Shown: one piece after another, positions 52,092 through 63,681 of the stretch
Layout: each line of letters begins with the position of its first letter
Numbering within the stretch: the stretch's first letter is position 1
Assembly: GCF_954871325.1 (NCBI RefSeq)
Contig: NC_088779.1
Span: forward strand, 23,500,846-23,564,845
DNA length: 64,000 bases
Source: Gordionus sp. m RMFG-2023
Lineage: Eukaryota > Nematomorpha > Gordioida > Chordodea > Parachordodidae
Direction: 5' to 3'
Made by a program: the position numbers and the translations under genes
Notes under the pieces: generated by a model
Seen by the model: only the letters and a program-made list of their open reading frames with translations
What the model was told of the DNA's origin: nothing
The model's database searches: none

Positions 52092-55000
52092 GTAAGTTAG
52101 TTATAAATGAATTATTTTTTTTAAAAAAAATTATTTTTATTGTAGATGAATAAATTCTATCTTATTAATAACTATTATTTATAATAATTAGGAAAAGAAT
52201 AGTAAATATGGCATAATATAATTGTGATATCTCTAAATAAAAACTAGTCTTATCAACCGAGAAGCAGGGGAGAAAATTGTTGAAAATGTATTTGATTGAG
52301 TAGCAGGGGTTAGATGAATGTATCAGAGTTTAGTTTATAAAAGGGAATAAGGCTGTTGATTAAATAATATAGTTTGAAATTGTTGTAGCATTAACTTTTC
52401 TCTTAACACTTGAAATATACATACATTTTTATCAATAATCCTTAGCATATTTTTAAGTTCTTTTACAAATTTTAGTCACTATATGACCAGGGAAGGGAAA
52501 TAAAATTTGCTATTATATATCTTGAGGAGGGACGGGTTCAGGGAATAGGCAGTAGGCAGCCAGGGGTATGGATTAAAAAAATATTTTTAGGGGATAAATA
52601 AAAATTTTGCGAAAATCATAAAAAATTGCCAGTATTTTTTTCCATGAAACTGCTTTAACCTATGCGCAATTTAACAAAACCTTCCTTTTCACAAAGTTAA
52701 AAAACTTTAATAAACTTATTTTAAATTTCTTTTTAATTTTTTAAATAAAAAAAATATTTTGGACATGCTATTATTTTTTTTTTCATAGCCAGTAATCTCT
52801 TGCCCGCCACCAGTTAGAGTCTCCAAGATTATTGTCTATAGTTTAATCGTTTACCAGAGGAAGAATTAGCACGACGGAAATTAAAAAATATTGGCATTCT
52901 CTCATTTAGGAATTTTGATTATTAAACGTGAATTCTTTGCTATACAAATGTATACAAAACGATTAATTATTTTGTTTGTTCATTTTTGTTTATAATCATG
53001 ATTTAACGAGAATGAGCATGCGTCTTCAAAATTTTAACCTTCGAGATTGAAAAACGTAATGTTAAAGTATTGAGTATCTGCATAATTGTGGGTAAATTTT
53101 ACATCCGGTAGCGTGAGTGGGTATACAGGCCTGTGCCCCATCTCTATGTTATATATAACGTAATATTTTTAAAAATTGATGAATTTAAATCAAATTTGGT
53201 TAAATTATTATATATATTTTTTTTTCCCCCATTTGTATAAATATCGGTTGTATTGATATCGGTGCATCTATGATATTAATTTTTTTTTATTAGAATTCAT
53301 TTTTAAATGTATGTGAAGAAGCATAAAATAAAAAGGCAAAAATTTCTTTAGGAAAGGGGAGCCCCAAATGCTCTTTATCCTCCATATAGTTCAATTATTT
53401 TTTTGGCTTTCTTGTTGTATCCTATTAGCTTATCAACAAAATTTATTTAACATAATGCACATTATTATAACATATAGAGAATTGGCTGAAGAAGTGAATT
53501 GGAGGAAATTTTATTTACAAAATCCCCCAAGTTAAGCAAGTGCGAAGAAAAAATATTTCCACGCCAAATTAAATAAGGCATATTTGAGCCTAATAATCAA
53601 GGCATATTGAATCATTTAGCAATTCTTTCAATTAAAAAAATGAAATTTTGAAAATATGGAAATTGAAAACGTAATTGATAATTTTGACGAAAAAACAATA
53701 TATAAACAAAGGAAAAATGTTAAATTTCGGAATAAAATGTATAAAAAAAATTAACTTCACTACCCAGATGAAATAAAAAATTTTTAAAAAACTATATTTC
53801 TAAATTAATAATTTTTCAACATAATGGCTATGATAAGAATTTTTTAGAAAAAAATATTTAAAAAAATGAGTGATAATCGGGATCTAAATTTATCATAAAT
53901 AATAAATGGCTGCAGTATTTGCATGCACTTATGCATGGTATGAAGGTAGGTGACAGGTCTCTATTTTAACTAAAACCGTTATGACGAGGATGATGGTTTA
54001 ATTTAAAATAATTATACAATCTGGAGAGCTTGCTACTATTATAGTATGAGTGATAACTTTGAAATGAGCAAACGATATGTTTTATAAAATATTTAATTTA
54101 AGAATAATTACTTCTTAGAGTAAATGACAATTTATTGATAGGGGAGACCGAGGGTTATATGATCCATAAAAAATTGAAGGACCATAAAAAGAGCAGGCAA
54201 AACCGATTTATACATAATATAATTCTTTACATATAGGGCACTATGGTAGGAATTGATAAAATTTAATAAAATATAATAAATTCAGGAATTTTGAAAAGCA
54301 TCTGGGATACCATATCTTTTAATTTTGACATTTCTCTGCTATATTTTATTAATTTTTATATAAATGTGTTTATCCTAAATGAAAATATATTATTCAAATA
54401 TGATAAATTTTTATGATTTAAATGTTAAATCTCAAGGTATATTAGGTTTCAAATAATTTCATACCTACCAGGAAAACTCTTCACAGGTTTCCCCTAATTT
54501 GTATTTTTAAACGGCTCTCGATTTAAGCCGACTAAATTAAAACGGCTAATATTTTAGGCAATATATTATTGCCTAAACCTCTATTTTGCTAATAGATGTC
54601 CAAATCTTTGGGCCATCAATGATTAAAACTTCAGGCTTGATTAATATTTATATGGATAAAATATTTCGCCGTTTATAAAAATCGGTTCAAGTCGAGCCTT
54701 TAACAAAACCCCTAATTTTGTTTCTATTTATGTTTTTATGTTTTTCATTTTATTTACAAACAAAACATAAATCAGTTGACAAAAGCCATAATCATCAACA
54801 AGGTGAGTCATATATTTTTAATTTAATTATATTATATCATATTATTCGAAACTTAAAAAATAATAACGGTGTAATATTGTTATTCCAATATATTTGCATA
54901 TAAACTTAAAATCAGGTGGTTACAACCATCATCCCCAGCCGCCTCAAGGTGAGTCATTTAATTTAATTCTATTATTATATTATTCAAACGTTTAAAAAAA

Positions 55001-58000
55001 GTTTTAAGAAATAACATTGGTAATATAAACTTAGAACCAGGCGGTTACAACTACCGACCTCGACCCAATCCCATGTTACACAATCATTACTATTTAAATT
55101 TTAAATTTTTTTATAAATTACCAATATTGTTATAGAAAAAAACAACTGTCCATTTACATATTTTAACTTAAAATCAAATGGTTAAAACTATCCCTAACCT
55201 AAACCCAGACCCGTGTTACCTTAAGGTGAATCATGCATTTCAAAGTTAAAAAAAAATTATAAGATACAAAAATATATAACAGTCATTTTCATTTATTTGC
55301 ATATATATAATGTATCAGGTGGTTACAACTATCCACGACCCGAATCCAGACCTAGACCTCACGGTGAGTCATATATTTTTAATAAAATCATTACTATTCA
55401 AACTTTTTAAAAAAATTATAAAATATATTCACATTGATAAAGAAAAACTGTCACATTCTTTTATTTACATATATAAAATGCAAATAAGGTGGTTACAATT
55501 ATCCCCGACCCAACCCGCCGCAAGGTGAGTCATATATTTTTAATTCTATTCCAAAATCATTATTATTCTTTAAAAAAAATTAAAAAATACTTGCACATTG
55601 GTAAAGAAAAACTGTCACATTCATTTATTTACATATATAAAATGCAAATAAGGTGGTTACAATTATCCCCGACCTAAGCCGCCACAAGGTGAGTCATATA
55701 TTTTTAGCCACCTCAAGGTGAATCATTTATTTATAATTCAATTCAACAGTCATTACTATTCCAATTTTGCAAAAAAATTATAAAATACTTACTCATTGAA
55801 TAAAAAAAAACTGTCATTTTTATTTATTTGCATAACCCAGGTAATTTTAACGGTTATCCCCCACCTAGACTCTATCCACCTTCATGTGAGTCACGTGTTT
55901 TTAATTCTTATAATAATAATAATAATAAATAATTTAAAAAATTGTTCTTTTTATTTATTTGTAAACAAACTTTTACCAGGTGGTTATGGTGGCAACTGCA
56001 ATCCTCCCCCTCCATGTGAGTCACGTGTTTTTATTATCAATTCTCGTACTATCATATGATTCACACTTAGAGAAATTAAATTTATGAATAATGCCTTATA
56101 GTGAGCCCGATTTACACAAACGATGCGAAATTATTCGTGTGTAATTTACAAAAGCAAGGCCAATAAATATGCATAAGAAAAATGATGAAATGGCTACAGC
56201 TGTTTAACGTATATATTCAAAAAGTATTACAGCTATGGCAAATCAGCTGTGATTTCGCTAGGTATTAATTTCGCATCTCTAGAGTTGAGAAAACCGCGCT
56301 TACTGTAAATGCAGCGTAATAATTTCTATTTATTCTTCACTATATTAAAATAAAAATATTTTTTAAAGATAATCCAATAATTATTCCTACCTTCACTGTA
56401 CCGCAGCCTCCAGGTAAGCCATATTTTTAAAATTTTATTTCTACTATTATGCTAATTACATTCATTCATTTAATTAATAACATTCGTCAAAAATTGACAT
56501 TTTCATTTATTCTTTTCAACGCTTTATAATTTAAAATATATTTAAAGTTACACAGCCGCCACCTCCACCTCCGCCACCTCCACCTCCACCACCACCACCT
56601 CCACCTCCACCACCTCCAACACCTCCACCACCTCCACCAACGCTGCCACCGCCACCGCCAAAAATTATAATTACTGTACCTCCAACGACTAGGAGTGAGT
56701 CAACTTTTATTTCAATTCTACACCAATTGAGTAATAGTAAATTCTAATATTTGTATAGTACGAATAGCGAATAATTTAAAAGAATCGAATACGAATAATT
56801 AATTATTTGATCCTTAAAAAAATGTTATATATATTTATTTTTTAAAACCTGTAACACAAGCCCAATTTACGATGACCTATGCGAGTGAGTCAATTTGTGT
56901 TTTTTTATTACATTTTTTAAATATAAAAAATTTGTCAAATAGTCAGTTCCGTCCCTAACATTTTTTTTCCGCCTTTAATAGACTCCTGCGTAAACGAGAG
57001 AACGCCTTCTAGTGGTTAAAAAAATTATTTAGGGAGGCTCTAAATTTTGATTATCTTGGAATTAATTATTTCCGCTTTTTTGCTAATTTTGATTACGATT
57101 TTATCTTCTTTTGACAATTTAAATTTAAATTTCCATTTTTTTTGGTAATTTTTTATTTATATAAATACAAATTTAAATTCGAATTTTCTTATCATTTTTA
57201 TCTAAATTAAGGTTTTTTTTAAAGAGGGATTTCCTTTTCACAATCGGGGGCCAAAATGTTTTAGCAGAATTTAGATTTGTTGCAAAAAAATAAAATAAAG
57301 GACACGCTTTAGATTTAACGTATATAACTATCAGCCTCCATTTCTTTTAATTCAAATAAGCCGCCACTTTCTCACCCCCCCCCTCTCCCCCACTTTAATT
57401 TTTTTGTGTCGCTTATAGGTAATATCTAACAAAAGTAAGCAGGAAAGAATAAAACTGCATATAGTATTAGAAAAAAAATTTGGTTATAAATTATTTTTAT
57501 TTTTCTTAAACAGAAGAGACTCTTAGTACTATTCCATGGTGGAAAATCACGAAAGGTAAATCATTTTGTATTTCTAATTAAATTCTGAAATTATTTTTTG
57601 TAAAGGCGGTGTTCAAAATATAAAAAAAAATTTATTAGCAAACTCAAAATTTTATCGAAAAAGAAGAAATAAGTTTTTTTTTTAAATATAAAATTCAGGC
57701 GCGTACGCAGGAATTTGGTCTGGGGGGGGGGGATAATAAAATTTTTTAAGAACTATTATTGTTTTTTAAAAATATCAAGCATAAATTTTTTAGGACTAAT
57801 AACTATTTCTAACACACAATTTTAAATTTATGTGAATTATAAAAATATTATATGTAAAGAATCACTTAAACAACCCAAAATAGAAATTTGAATTTTTTAA
57901 AGTTTCTTAGGAATAATTGCATTAAAATCCAATCTTCGTTTTGATTCAGCTAATTTTTCAATTATCTCATCCTTGCTTGTCGTCAAATGCCTATGAATAT

Positions 58001-59903
58001 TCAAAAGATCCAAACCTTTCAATCTACTTTCAGATGTTGTACTTCTTGGTATGTTTTTCAGAGACCTGCAGGCCCGGTTCCCGGGCTGGACAGTATTTTA
58101 ATTTTTTTAAATATACCCGGGCCGGGCCCGAAATTTTTTTAAAGAAACACCCAAGCCGGGGCTGAAAATTTTATTTTAAAAAAAGCCGGGCCGGACCTGA
58201 AAATTTTTTAAAAAAAGCCGAGTCGAGCCTAAATATTTTTTTAAAAAAACCGGGCCGGGTATGAAAATTTTTAAAAAAAACCCAGACCGGGCCGTAAAAA
58301 ATCTTTAAAAAAATCCGGGCCGTGCCCTGCAAATGGTACTTCTGCAGGCCTCTGTTATTCTTAAAAAAGAGAATGTTCTCTCATTAGTTTACTAATGGGA
58401 AGAGTTTATAAACCCTTTTAATACATTGGGAATTTGATCTAAAATGTGTTTGAAATAATGCAGAGCATCCATAGCATTTTTTGGGACTATATCAACCATT
58501 GTTAATCTTATAAACAAAGTTATTCAGCTAGTAAGGCATCATAAGATACTTTAACATCTTCGTAATAAAAATCTAACAAATATTTTTTTTTCTATCACCA
58601 TCTGAAAAAGGTTGGGAAGGCTTTTGTTGAAGTAATATTTGCAGATTAGTAAGTGCTGCATGATGAATTAAAAATTCATTTATTTGGGTTATAAATGTAT
58701 CTGTATTTATATATACTCTTCTACTTATCCTATATTAATGTTTTAACGATGAGCTTGCCTTGCTACAAGTCGAGGGAGACAAATATTAAACACGTATAGC
58801 TCAGCTTTTGACTCAACAATAAAATATGAAATTCTTCATCAACATTAGCCCTAATTTCCTTGAGTTCTGATAAAATGCTCTCCGCTATTCTCATCTTCTT
58901 AATCAAGTCAATGTCATGTTTTTGAAAAGTAATACTTAGTTGTATAATTAAATAATACATTCTAATGAGAAATAAAATTTGTAATAAGCATTGAATCCAA
59001 TAATTTTCTTGCTTCTGAGGAAATATTTCTTTCAGGCCATTGTGATATTTCAGTAATAGCAAATAATTGGCTCTTCTAACTCCTTAAAAGCTGTTACTGC
59101 TTGATGGCAGAGACTCTATCTCGTTGGAGAAGGTTGTAATTTCTTTTTCCCTGTTGGACAAGAAGTTTCAGAAATAATAATTATTTGACTAATTTGAAAA
59201 TGGTAGATAAATATTACGCCACTAAAAATTTGAAAATAATAAGTAAATATTACGCCGGAAAACTTGAAATCGAAATTAATTGATAAAATAACTTAGTAGA
59301 TAAATGTGATAATAAATGCAATTAAATATATATTTAATATGAGATACGAATAAATATTAACAAATATAGATTAATATAAACAATAATATTTTTGAAAAAT
59401 ATATCTGGCATCTGCATTTTTTGGCTTTGGGGGGGGGGGGGGGGGGAAGGCCCCGCTGCGTACGTCAATGATAAAATTAAAAACATGTCCGATGATTTTT
59501 TTTATAAAATTTCAAATATTAGCGATTTCATTAAAATTTTAAAACTTACTTCTAATAATTTTGAAATTTTCAAATATTTTAAAAAAAATTTTGGATATAG
59601 CCTACACCATAGAAAAAATTATCAATTATTTGTACAAGAATTATATATATTTTAAAATTTTATTTTTAATGAATGTCTCAAAACCACAAGTCACTACCAG
59701 GCCACCACCCATTCTAGGTTATTAATTTTGTGTTTGTTTTTTTCTAAATCTGAAAATCATATTTAGGCATTGATAAAAAAAAAATTTTTTAGATAAATAT
59801 ATTTTATTATATTTATTCTTTCATTATAATAAATTTTAATCAAATATCTTTAAAGTTGAACGTGGGCCAGAAACTACATCGCACAGTCATAAAACCCCTG
59901 CAT
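52025..59903 (+). CDS. MXG3: secreted micro-exon protein, 14 supported exons, 3' end not found
   Basis: No known family recognised. Exons: 52025-52091, 54776-54802, 54916-54948, 55319-55363, 55489-55524, 55653-55688, 55841-55885, 55980-56015, 56369-56413, 56548-56694, 56861-56884, 57514-57555, 59691-59717, 59856-59903. All introns are phase 1 and the joined frame is open throughout. After the signal peptide come very short Gly-Tyr-Asn-Pro modules, a Gly/Cys module (GGYGGNCNPPPP), a polyproline exon, and small T/P-rich exons. No acidic or terminal exon of the MXG1/MXG2 kind was found before the window ends, so the last exon is either beyond 64,000 or unrecognised. A hAT element (57,696-59,470) sits in the intron before 59,691. 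Confidence 0.66.
52092..54139. other. MXG3 intron 1, left part
   Basis: No exon supported. The first 130 nt share words with the start of MXG1 intron 1 (TTATAAA..TTTTTT, GGCATAATATAAT). The rest is AT-rich and unassigned. Confidence 0.4.
54140..54495. mobile_element. TIR element family C, copy 3 (short)
   Basis: AGGGGAGACCGAGGG on the left and, inverted, AGGGGAAACCTGTGAAGAG on the right; about 356 bp with no coding capacity. The outermost bases match the right end of the element at 42,330-43,955. It lies in MXG3 intron 1. Confidence 0.5.
54504..54708. repeat. MITE family A, copy 8 (degenerate)
   Basis: TTAAACGGCTCTCGATTTAA at the left and GTTCAAGTCGAGCCTTTAAC at the right form the inverted ends. 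The interior has CTAATAGATGTCCAAATC. It lies directly right of the family C copy. Confidence 0.6.
54776..56015 (+). CDS. MXG3 Gly-Tyr-Asn-Pro micro-exon block
   Basis: Exons of 27-45 nt: DKSHNHQQG; GGYNHHPQPPQG; GGYNYPRPESRPRPHG; GGYNYPRPNPPQG; GGYNYPRPKPPQG; GNFNGYPPPRLYPPS; GGYGGNCNPPPP. The 55489 and 55653 exons and their introns are nearly identical 164-bp units. Two further copies are decayed: one at about 55,041-55,074 lacks a usable in-phase donor, and one at about 55,177-55,222 has an AA acceptor and a TAA where the others read TAC. Only the last module has Cys. Confidence 0.72.
56095..56310. other. MXG3 intron segment, unassigned
   Basis: Less AT-rich than its surroundings (ACAGCTGTTTAACG, GCAAATCAGCTGTGATTTCG, GCGCTTACTGTAAATGCAGC). 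The words recall the 23.9-24.1 kb segment (CGCTGTGATTT, GCGAAT), so it may be a relic of the same small repeat. Confidence 0.3.
56369..57555 (+). CDS. MXG3 distal exons including the polyproline exon
   Basis: 56369-56413 encodes NPIIIPTFTVPQPPG. 56548-56694 (147 nt, 49 codons) reads V-T-Q, then almost uninterrupted Pro with T and T-L breaks, then PKIIITVPPTTR. 56861-56884 is a 24-nt exon (QFTMTYA). 57514-57555 encodes ETLSTIPWWKITKG. The Pro codons are a mix of CCA, CCT and CCG, so codon slippage is not the only source. A polyproline II rod flanked by Ile/Val-rich ends is the structural expectation. Confidence 0.66.
57696..59470 (-). mobile_element. hAT transposon (ZMYM1-like transposase), 1,775 bp, with TSD
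   Basis: Exact 8-bp target duplication ATAAAATT at 57,688-57,695 and 59,471-59,478. Ends are CAGGCGCGTACGCAG and, inverted, CATTGACGTACGCAG, each followed by a run of G on its own strand. Minus-strand frame 58,763-59,062 (IQLSITFQKHDIDLIKKMR and following) matches the helical region just before the C-terminal dimerisation domain of ZMYM1-like hAT transposases. Other parts are short and broken. A family B MITE is inserted at 58,059-58,354. The element occupies an MXG3 intron. Confidence 0.82.
58059..58354. repeat. MITE family B, copy 4, nested in the hAT element
   Basis: Ends CAGAGACCTGCAGG and, inverted, CAGAGGCCTGCAGA. The 296-bp interior consists of seven or more CCGGGCCGG-type words separated by A/T runs of about 20-30 bp. 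No convincing target duplication was seen. Its position inside the 57,696-59,470 element makes it younger than that insertion. Confidence 0.75.
59691..59903 (+). CDS. MXG3 last recognised exons
   Basis: 59691-59717 (27 nt, TTRPPPILG) follows ATGTCTCAAAACCACAAG, a variant of the ATATCTC..AAG lead of the ISK-type exons. 59856-59903 (48 nt, ERGPETTSHSHKTPA then Cys across the junction) has a GTGAGT donor, so at least one more exon is expected downstream. Confidence 0.55.
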
Positions 59904-61038
59904 GTGAGTCTTTTCTTTTTGTATATGTTCAAATATTTATTAATTTAAAAAAAATGGTATACTGATATATTTTTCAAAAAATAGGTATGTATTAGAGACT
60001 TTTAGTATTTCTAATCAGCTCTTTACGAGCCCATTGGCCTTTATTTAGGTTCAAAATTAGGCTCAGTCTCGGAAGCACAATGATTACAGATAGGGGCGCC
60101 GATGGGCTAGCCAAACCATTTAACCAAATAATTACCCATTCATGTTACAGTTAAGTGGAAACCGGGGCACAGCGAACCAGATATAAATAATTATAATTAA
60201 ATTAAGATAATGTGTCTATATTATATAATTTGATAATTCATAAAAGTTATCTGTTCATTTTGCTTTAAATTTTAAAAAAAATCTCAGAAAATAAAATTTA
60301 AATGAAGCATTTTAAATAAAAAATAATTCTTAAAGTTTTTTTCTGCCTGCATCTTGATTTCATAGAATAAAATCCTCACATGAAATTTTTGAGTAAAATT
60401 TTTGGGTAAAATTTTTGGGGCTATAATTAGGAGTATTATGAATTGCCTCTCAATTTTTTACATATATCAATCTATAGTATTTTTTATATTTGAATCTAAT
60501 TTAAGATATTTTTCCCAGCTTTAACAGTTTCCTAAGTTGGGTACTGCAATTCTAGACCGACGATTTATTATAAAAAATATATATAAACTATTATATAAAA
60601 CATTAAAATAATTTTTAAAAAGCAAATAAAAAAAGAAATAACATGTTACCCTAGGGAAATGTATAGGAAATTAAACAGCATATTCCGAGGAAATTCTATT
60701 GGCGGAAGTAAAATCCCTTATTGGAGTAATTTCTAATGAGTCTCCTTTTTTGATCTATGTTTTCATGAGAATGCATGTCTTTTCCTAGGTAGATATGTGG
60801 CAATACCATCAAATAAAGGCCGCCACTGGGGACTCCGCTCTAACCAAAGCCTTAACTACGCTTATCCTTCCACTCATATCTAATACAGCATCATAGCTCC
60901 AGTGGCATACCAGGATTTATCCATAGGGGGAATCCTTTTGTGGTTTCTTTATATCTCATTGAAGGTGACCGACTAATTGGAAGTATTAATTCCAAGATAT
61001 GTCAATGTTTTGTGCTTTATTAATGTCTAACCAGTATA
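59904..61038. other. MXG3 intron or 3' flank, repeat relics
   Basis: No exon supported. GGAAACCGGGGCACAGCGA at 60,159 looks like a family C left end without a clear right end. CAGTGGCATACCAGGATTTA followed by GGGGG at 60,900-60,932 resembles the end of a hAT element of the 57.7-kb type. GGCTCAGTCTCGG near 60,070 may be a family B relic. Confidence 0.4.
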
Positions 61039-63673
61039 TAGTGAAGGTCAACGGTCCGGTCCTATCGGTCTTAGACCAGGAACGGACCGGGCCGATTGTT
61101 GGACCGATCTTTTTGTTGAGGACTGTGGTCCGGACCGGTCTTTTATTGATATTTAACTTTACTTTACTATTCAATTAACATAATTTTTTTGTATATTTTA
61201 TTTTATGATATTTTTCTAGAGGAGTTATTTTAGATTTTGTTAATTTTTTTTTACAATATGAAAACCATAAGTTTGTCCAAGAAATATTTTACTTATAGTC
61301 TTAATAAAAAACATAGAATATGTGTCACTGTAATACCAAATTTAACATATCGTCAGCAACAAGTAACAAAATAATTGTTTATAATTTTTTAAGCAATAAA
61401 TTAATCAAAATAAGCAGTATTATTATTAAAATATTTTGGTTATTATTTATATATCTATTTTTTCTTAAGAAACTGTCTGAATAATTCATTGTCAAAATAA
61501 TTTAACCTTATTCTTAATAAAATAATTAGGTACCTTAAGCAGACATTTGATAAAACATAAAATTTATACTTCTAATAATGAAAATGGAAATATCTCAAAA
61601 ACACAATCTACTCTTAATTTAAATATGCCCTCCACAAGTACAAAATCACTTTATACCATTGGATAAATTCCAAACAGATCATATGAACCAACTCATAATA
61701 AAATGGGTAATAATGGACTCTCTGCCAATGAAGACTTGAAAGTTCAGGTCTTCATAATTTAATCGAATATTTAAACTCAACTGCTACAATTTGGTCAAAA
61801 AACAAAGTTAAAAATTTTTATACAGCTAATTTTGAGAAACTAAGAAATTCTCTTAAAAATAATTCTTTAATAAGCTTTACCACAGATATGTGGAGCAATA
61901 TAAATAAAATTTCATTTATAGCCATTACTGCACACTATATTGATTCTTCTTTTACATTAAAAAATATTTTACTTGTTATAAATCATATCCCATTTCCTCA
62001 TACTTCTGAAGAAATATCCTTAGCTATAAAAGAAGTAATTGATGTATATCAATTGGAGGAGAATATACTGGCCTGTACTACAGATAATGCCAATAACATC
62101 CTAAAAAGCATGGATATTTTGCAGAATATTTATAAGGAACAAAAATTTAAAGGCTTTAGATGCTGTGCCCACATTCTAAACCTAATATCTCAGGAAGGTT
62201 TATCATATATTACAACTATCCTAGAAAAGTGTAGAGACATAACCTTTTCTATAAATAAATCACCCAAAATAAATCAAGCATATGTACGAATATGTGAAAA
62301 TAAGGGTATTACAAAATTTAAAATCCCTTCTGATATCCCTATTAGATGGAATAGCTTTTATTTAATGGTGAATACAATTTATGAGTTATTTACATTTTTA
62401 TCCAATTATTTTTAAAAAATATTTAATTTTTAGAACATGGACGCTATAGAAGAAGTACTTTTTTTTGAATTACAAACAATTTAAAGGGGTTTTCTTTACT
62501 GAGTGTGAAAAAGAAGACCTTAAAGAGGCTGTAGATTTTCTAAGGCCCTTCTATAAAATCACACTTGATTTATCAGGATCCAAACATCCTACAGTTGGGA
62601 TTTCCATGTTATATATGGAGAATATAAATAATAAAATTTTAAATAATATAAAAAAGGATAATAACAATACAAGAAAAGAAATTCTTAATAACATGCTGGT
62701 TAAAATGCAGAAATATCTCAAAGAATTATTTTGCTATGAATCATATGTCTCAACATTATTGGATCCGAGATTAAAACAAGTTTACATGCCTAATACTCTT
62801 AATAGAATTGAGTATATGACCAAATTTTCAAAATATTTAAGGAAGATAGAAAATTAAAAAAATACAGGAATAACGGATTCTCAGGTATATTTTTAATATT
62901 TATTTATTAAATCCTAATTTTCAAACATTTGTGCCAGGAGGAAATCAATGAATTTAGTTTTTTAGAAAGAATTTTATCCTAAAAAGGAAATTCAGAAGGG
63001 AATTATATATCTGCAGAAATCATTGAAGAAAATATATCAGAACTTCATACCTATGAATGAACCTCTTGTTTCATTAAAGGATGACATATTAGTATGGTGG
63101 AAAGCCAATAGTGAAAGGTCTTTTATATTTTTTAAATAGTCAATATAGTTTATTATATAGATTTCCAGTCCTCTCATTAGCAGCTAGAAATTTTTTAGCA
63201 ATTCAAGCAACATCTGTCCCCTGTGAACAAATATTTTCGAAAGCAGGAGATATTGTCACTAAAAAAAGGAATAGGCTTTTAAACAATACAAGCTTTGATG
63301 TGTATGGGCTCTTGGTTAAAGAATGGAATAGATCTACCGCCTCCATTAAGTCCCTCTTCTAATTCCTTCCAAGGAAGTTCTACAAACAAAGACATTAGCA
63401 TTTATTTAAATTAAATATTTGTATTAATTATTATATTATTCATAATTAATTTTATATTGTTTATATAATACTCTTATATTTAATAAAATGATAAAACAAA
63501 TTAAATTATGTTAAAAAAAATATGTTTTTTAAACAAATAAATAGACCGGTCCTGGACGGGTTTTTTTATTTAGGACCACGGTCTGGATCGATCTTTTTTT
63601 AAGAACCGTGGTCCGGTCCGGTCCAAGGGTATCGGTCCAGTCCGGACCAAAGACCGGACCGTGACCTTCACTA
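61039..63673 (+). mobile_element. hAT transposon, near full length, 2,635 bp, with TSD
   Basis: Exact 8-bp target duplication CCAGTATA at 61,031-61,038 and 63,674-63,681. Ends are TAGTGAAGGTCAACGG and, inverted, TAGTGAAGGTCACGG, with clustered GGACCGGTC words within 130 bp of each end. Plus-strand transposase from about 61,750: FTTDMWSNIN; ACTTDNANNI (catalytic region); RCCAHILNL; IPIRWNSFYLM; then TLLDPRLKQ in 62,465-62,857; then WWKANSER, a 43-nt intron at 63,118-63,160, and FPVLSLAARNFLAIQATSVP-CEQIFSKAG, the dimerisation domain, ending at 63,362. The first and second pieces are in different frames, so at least one break exists. No BED finger is seen in 61,140-61,700. The clean ends suggest a young copy. 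Confidence 0.93.
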
Positions 63674-63681
63674 CCAGTATA

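Noticed and set aside
55310-56059. Three consecutive plus-strand frames of 62-87 codons at the GGYNYPRP region
   Set aside because: They run through introns in the wrong phase. The exons they cover are short and GT-AG bounded.
54776-56694. Collagen or minicollagen gene
   Set aside because: There is no Gly-X-Y triplet run and no minicollagen Cys pattern. The modules start G-G-Y-N and end P-P-Q.
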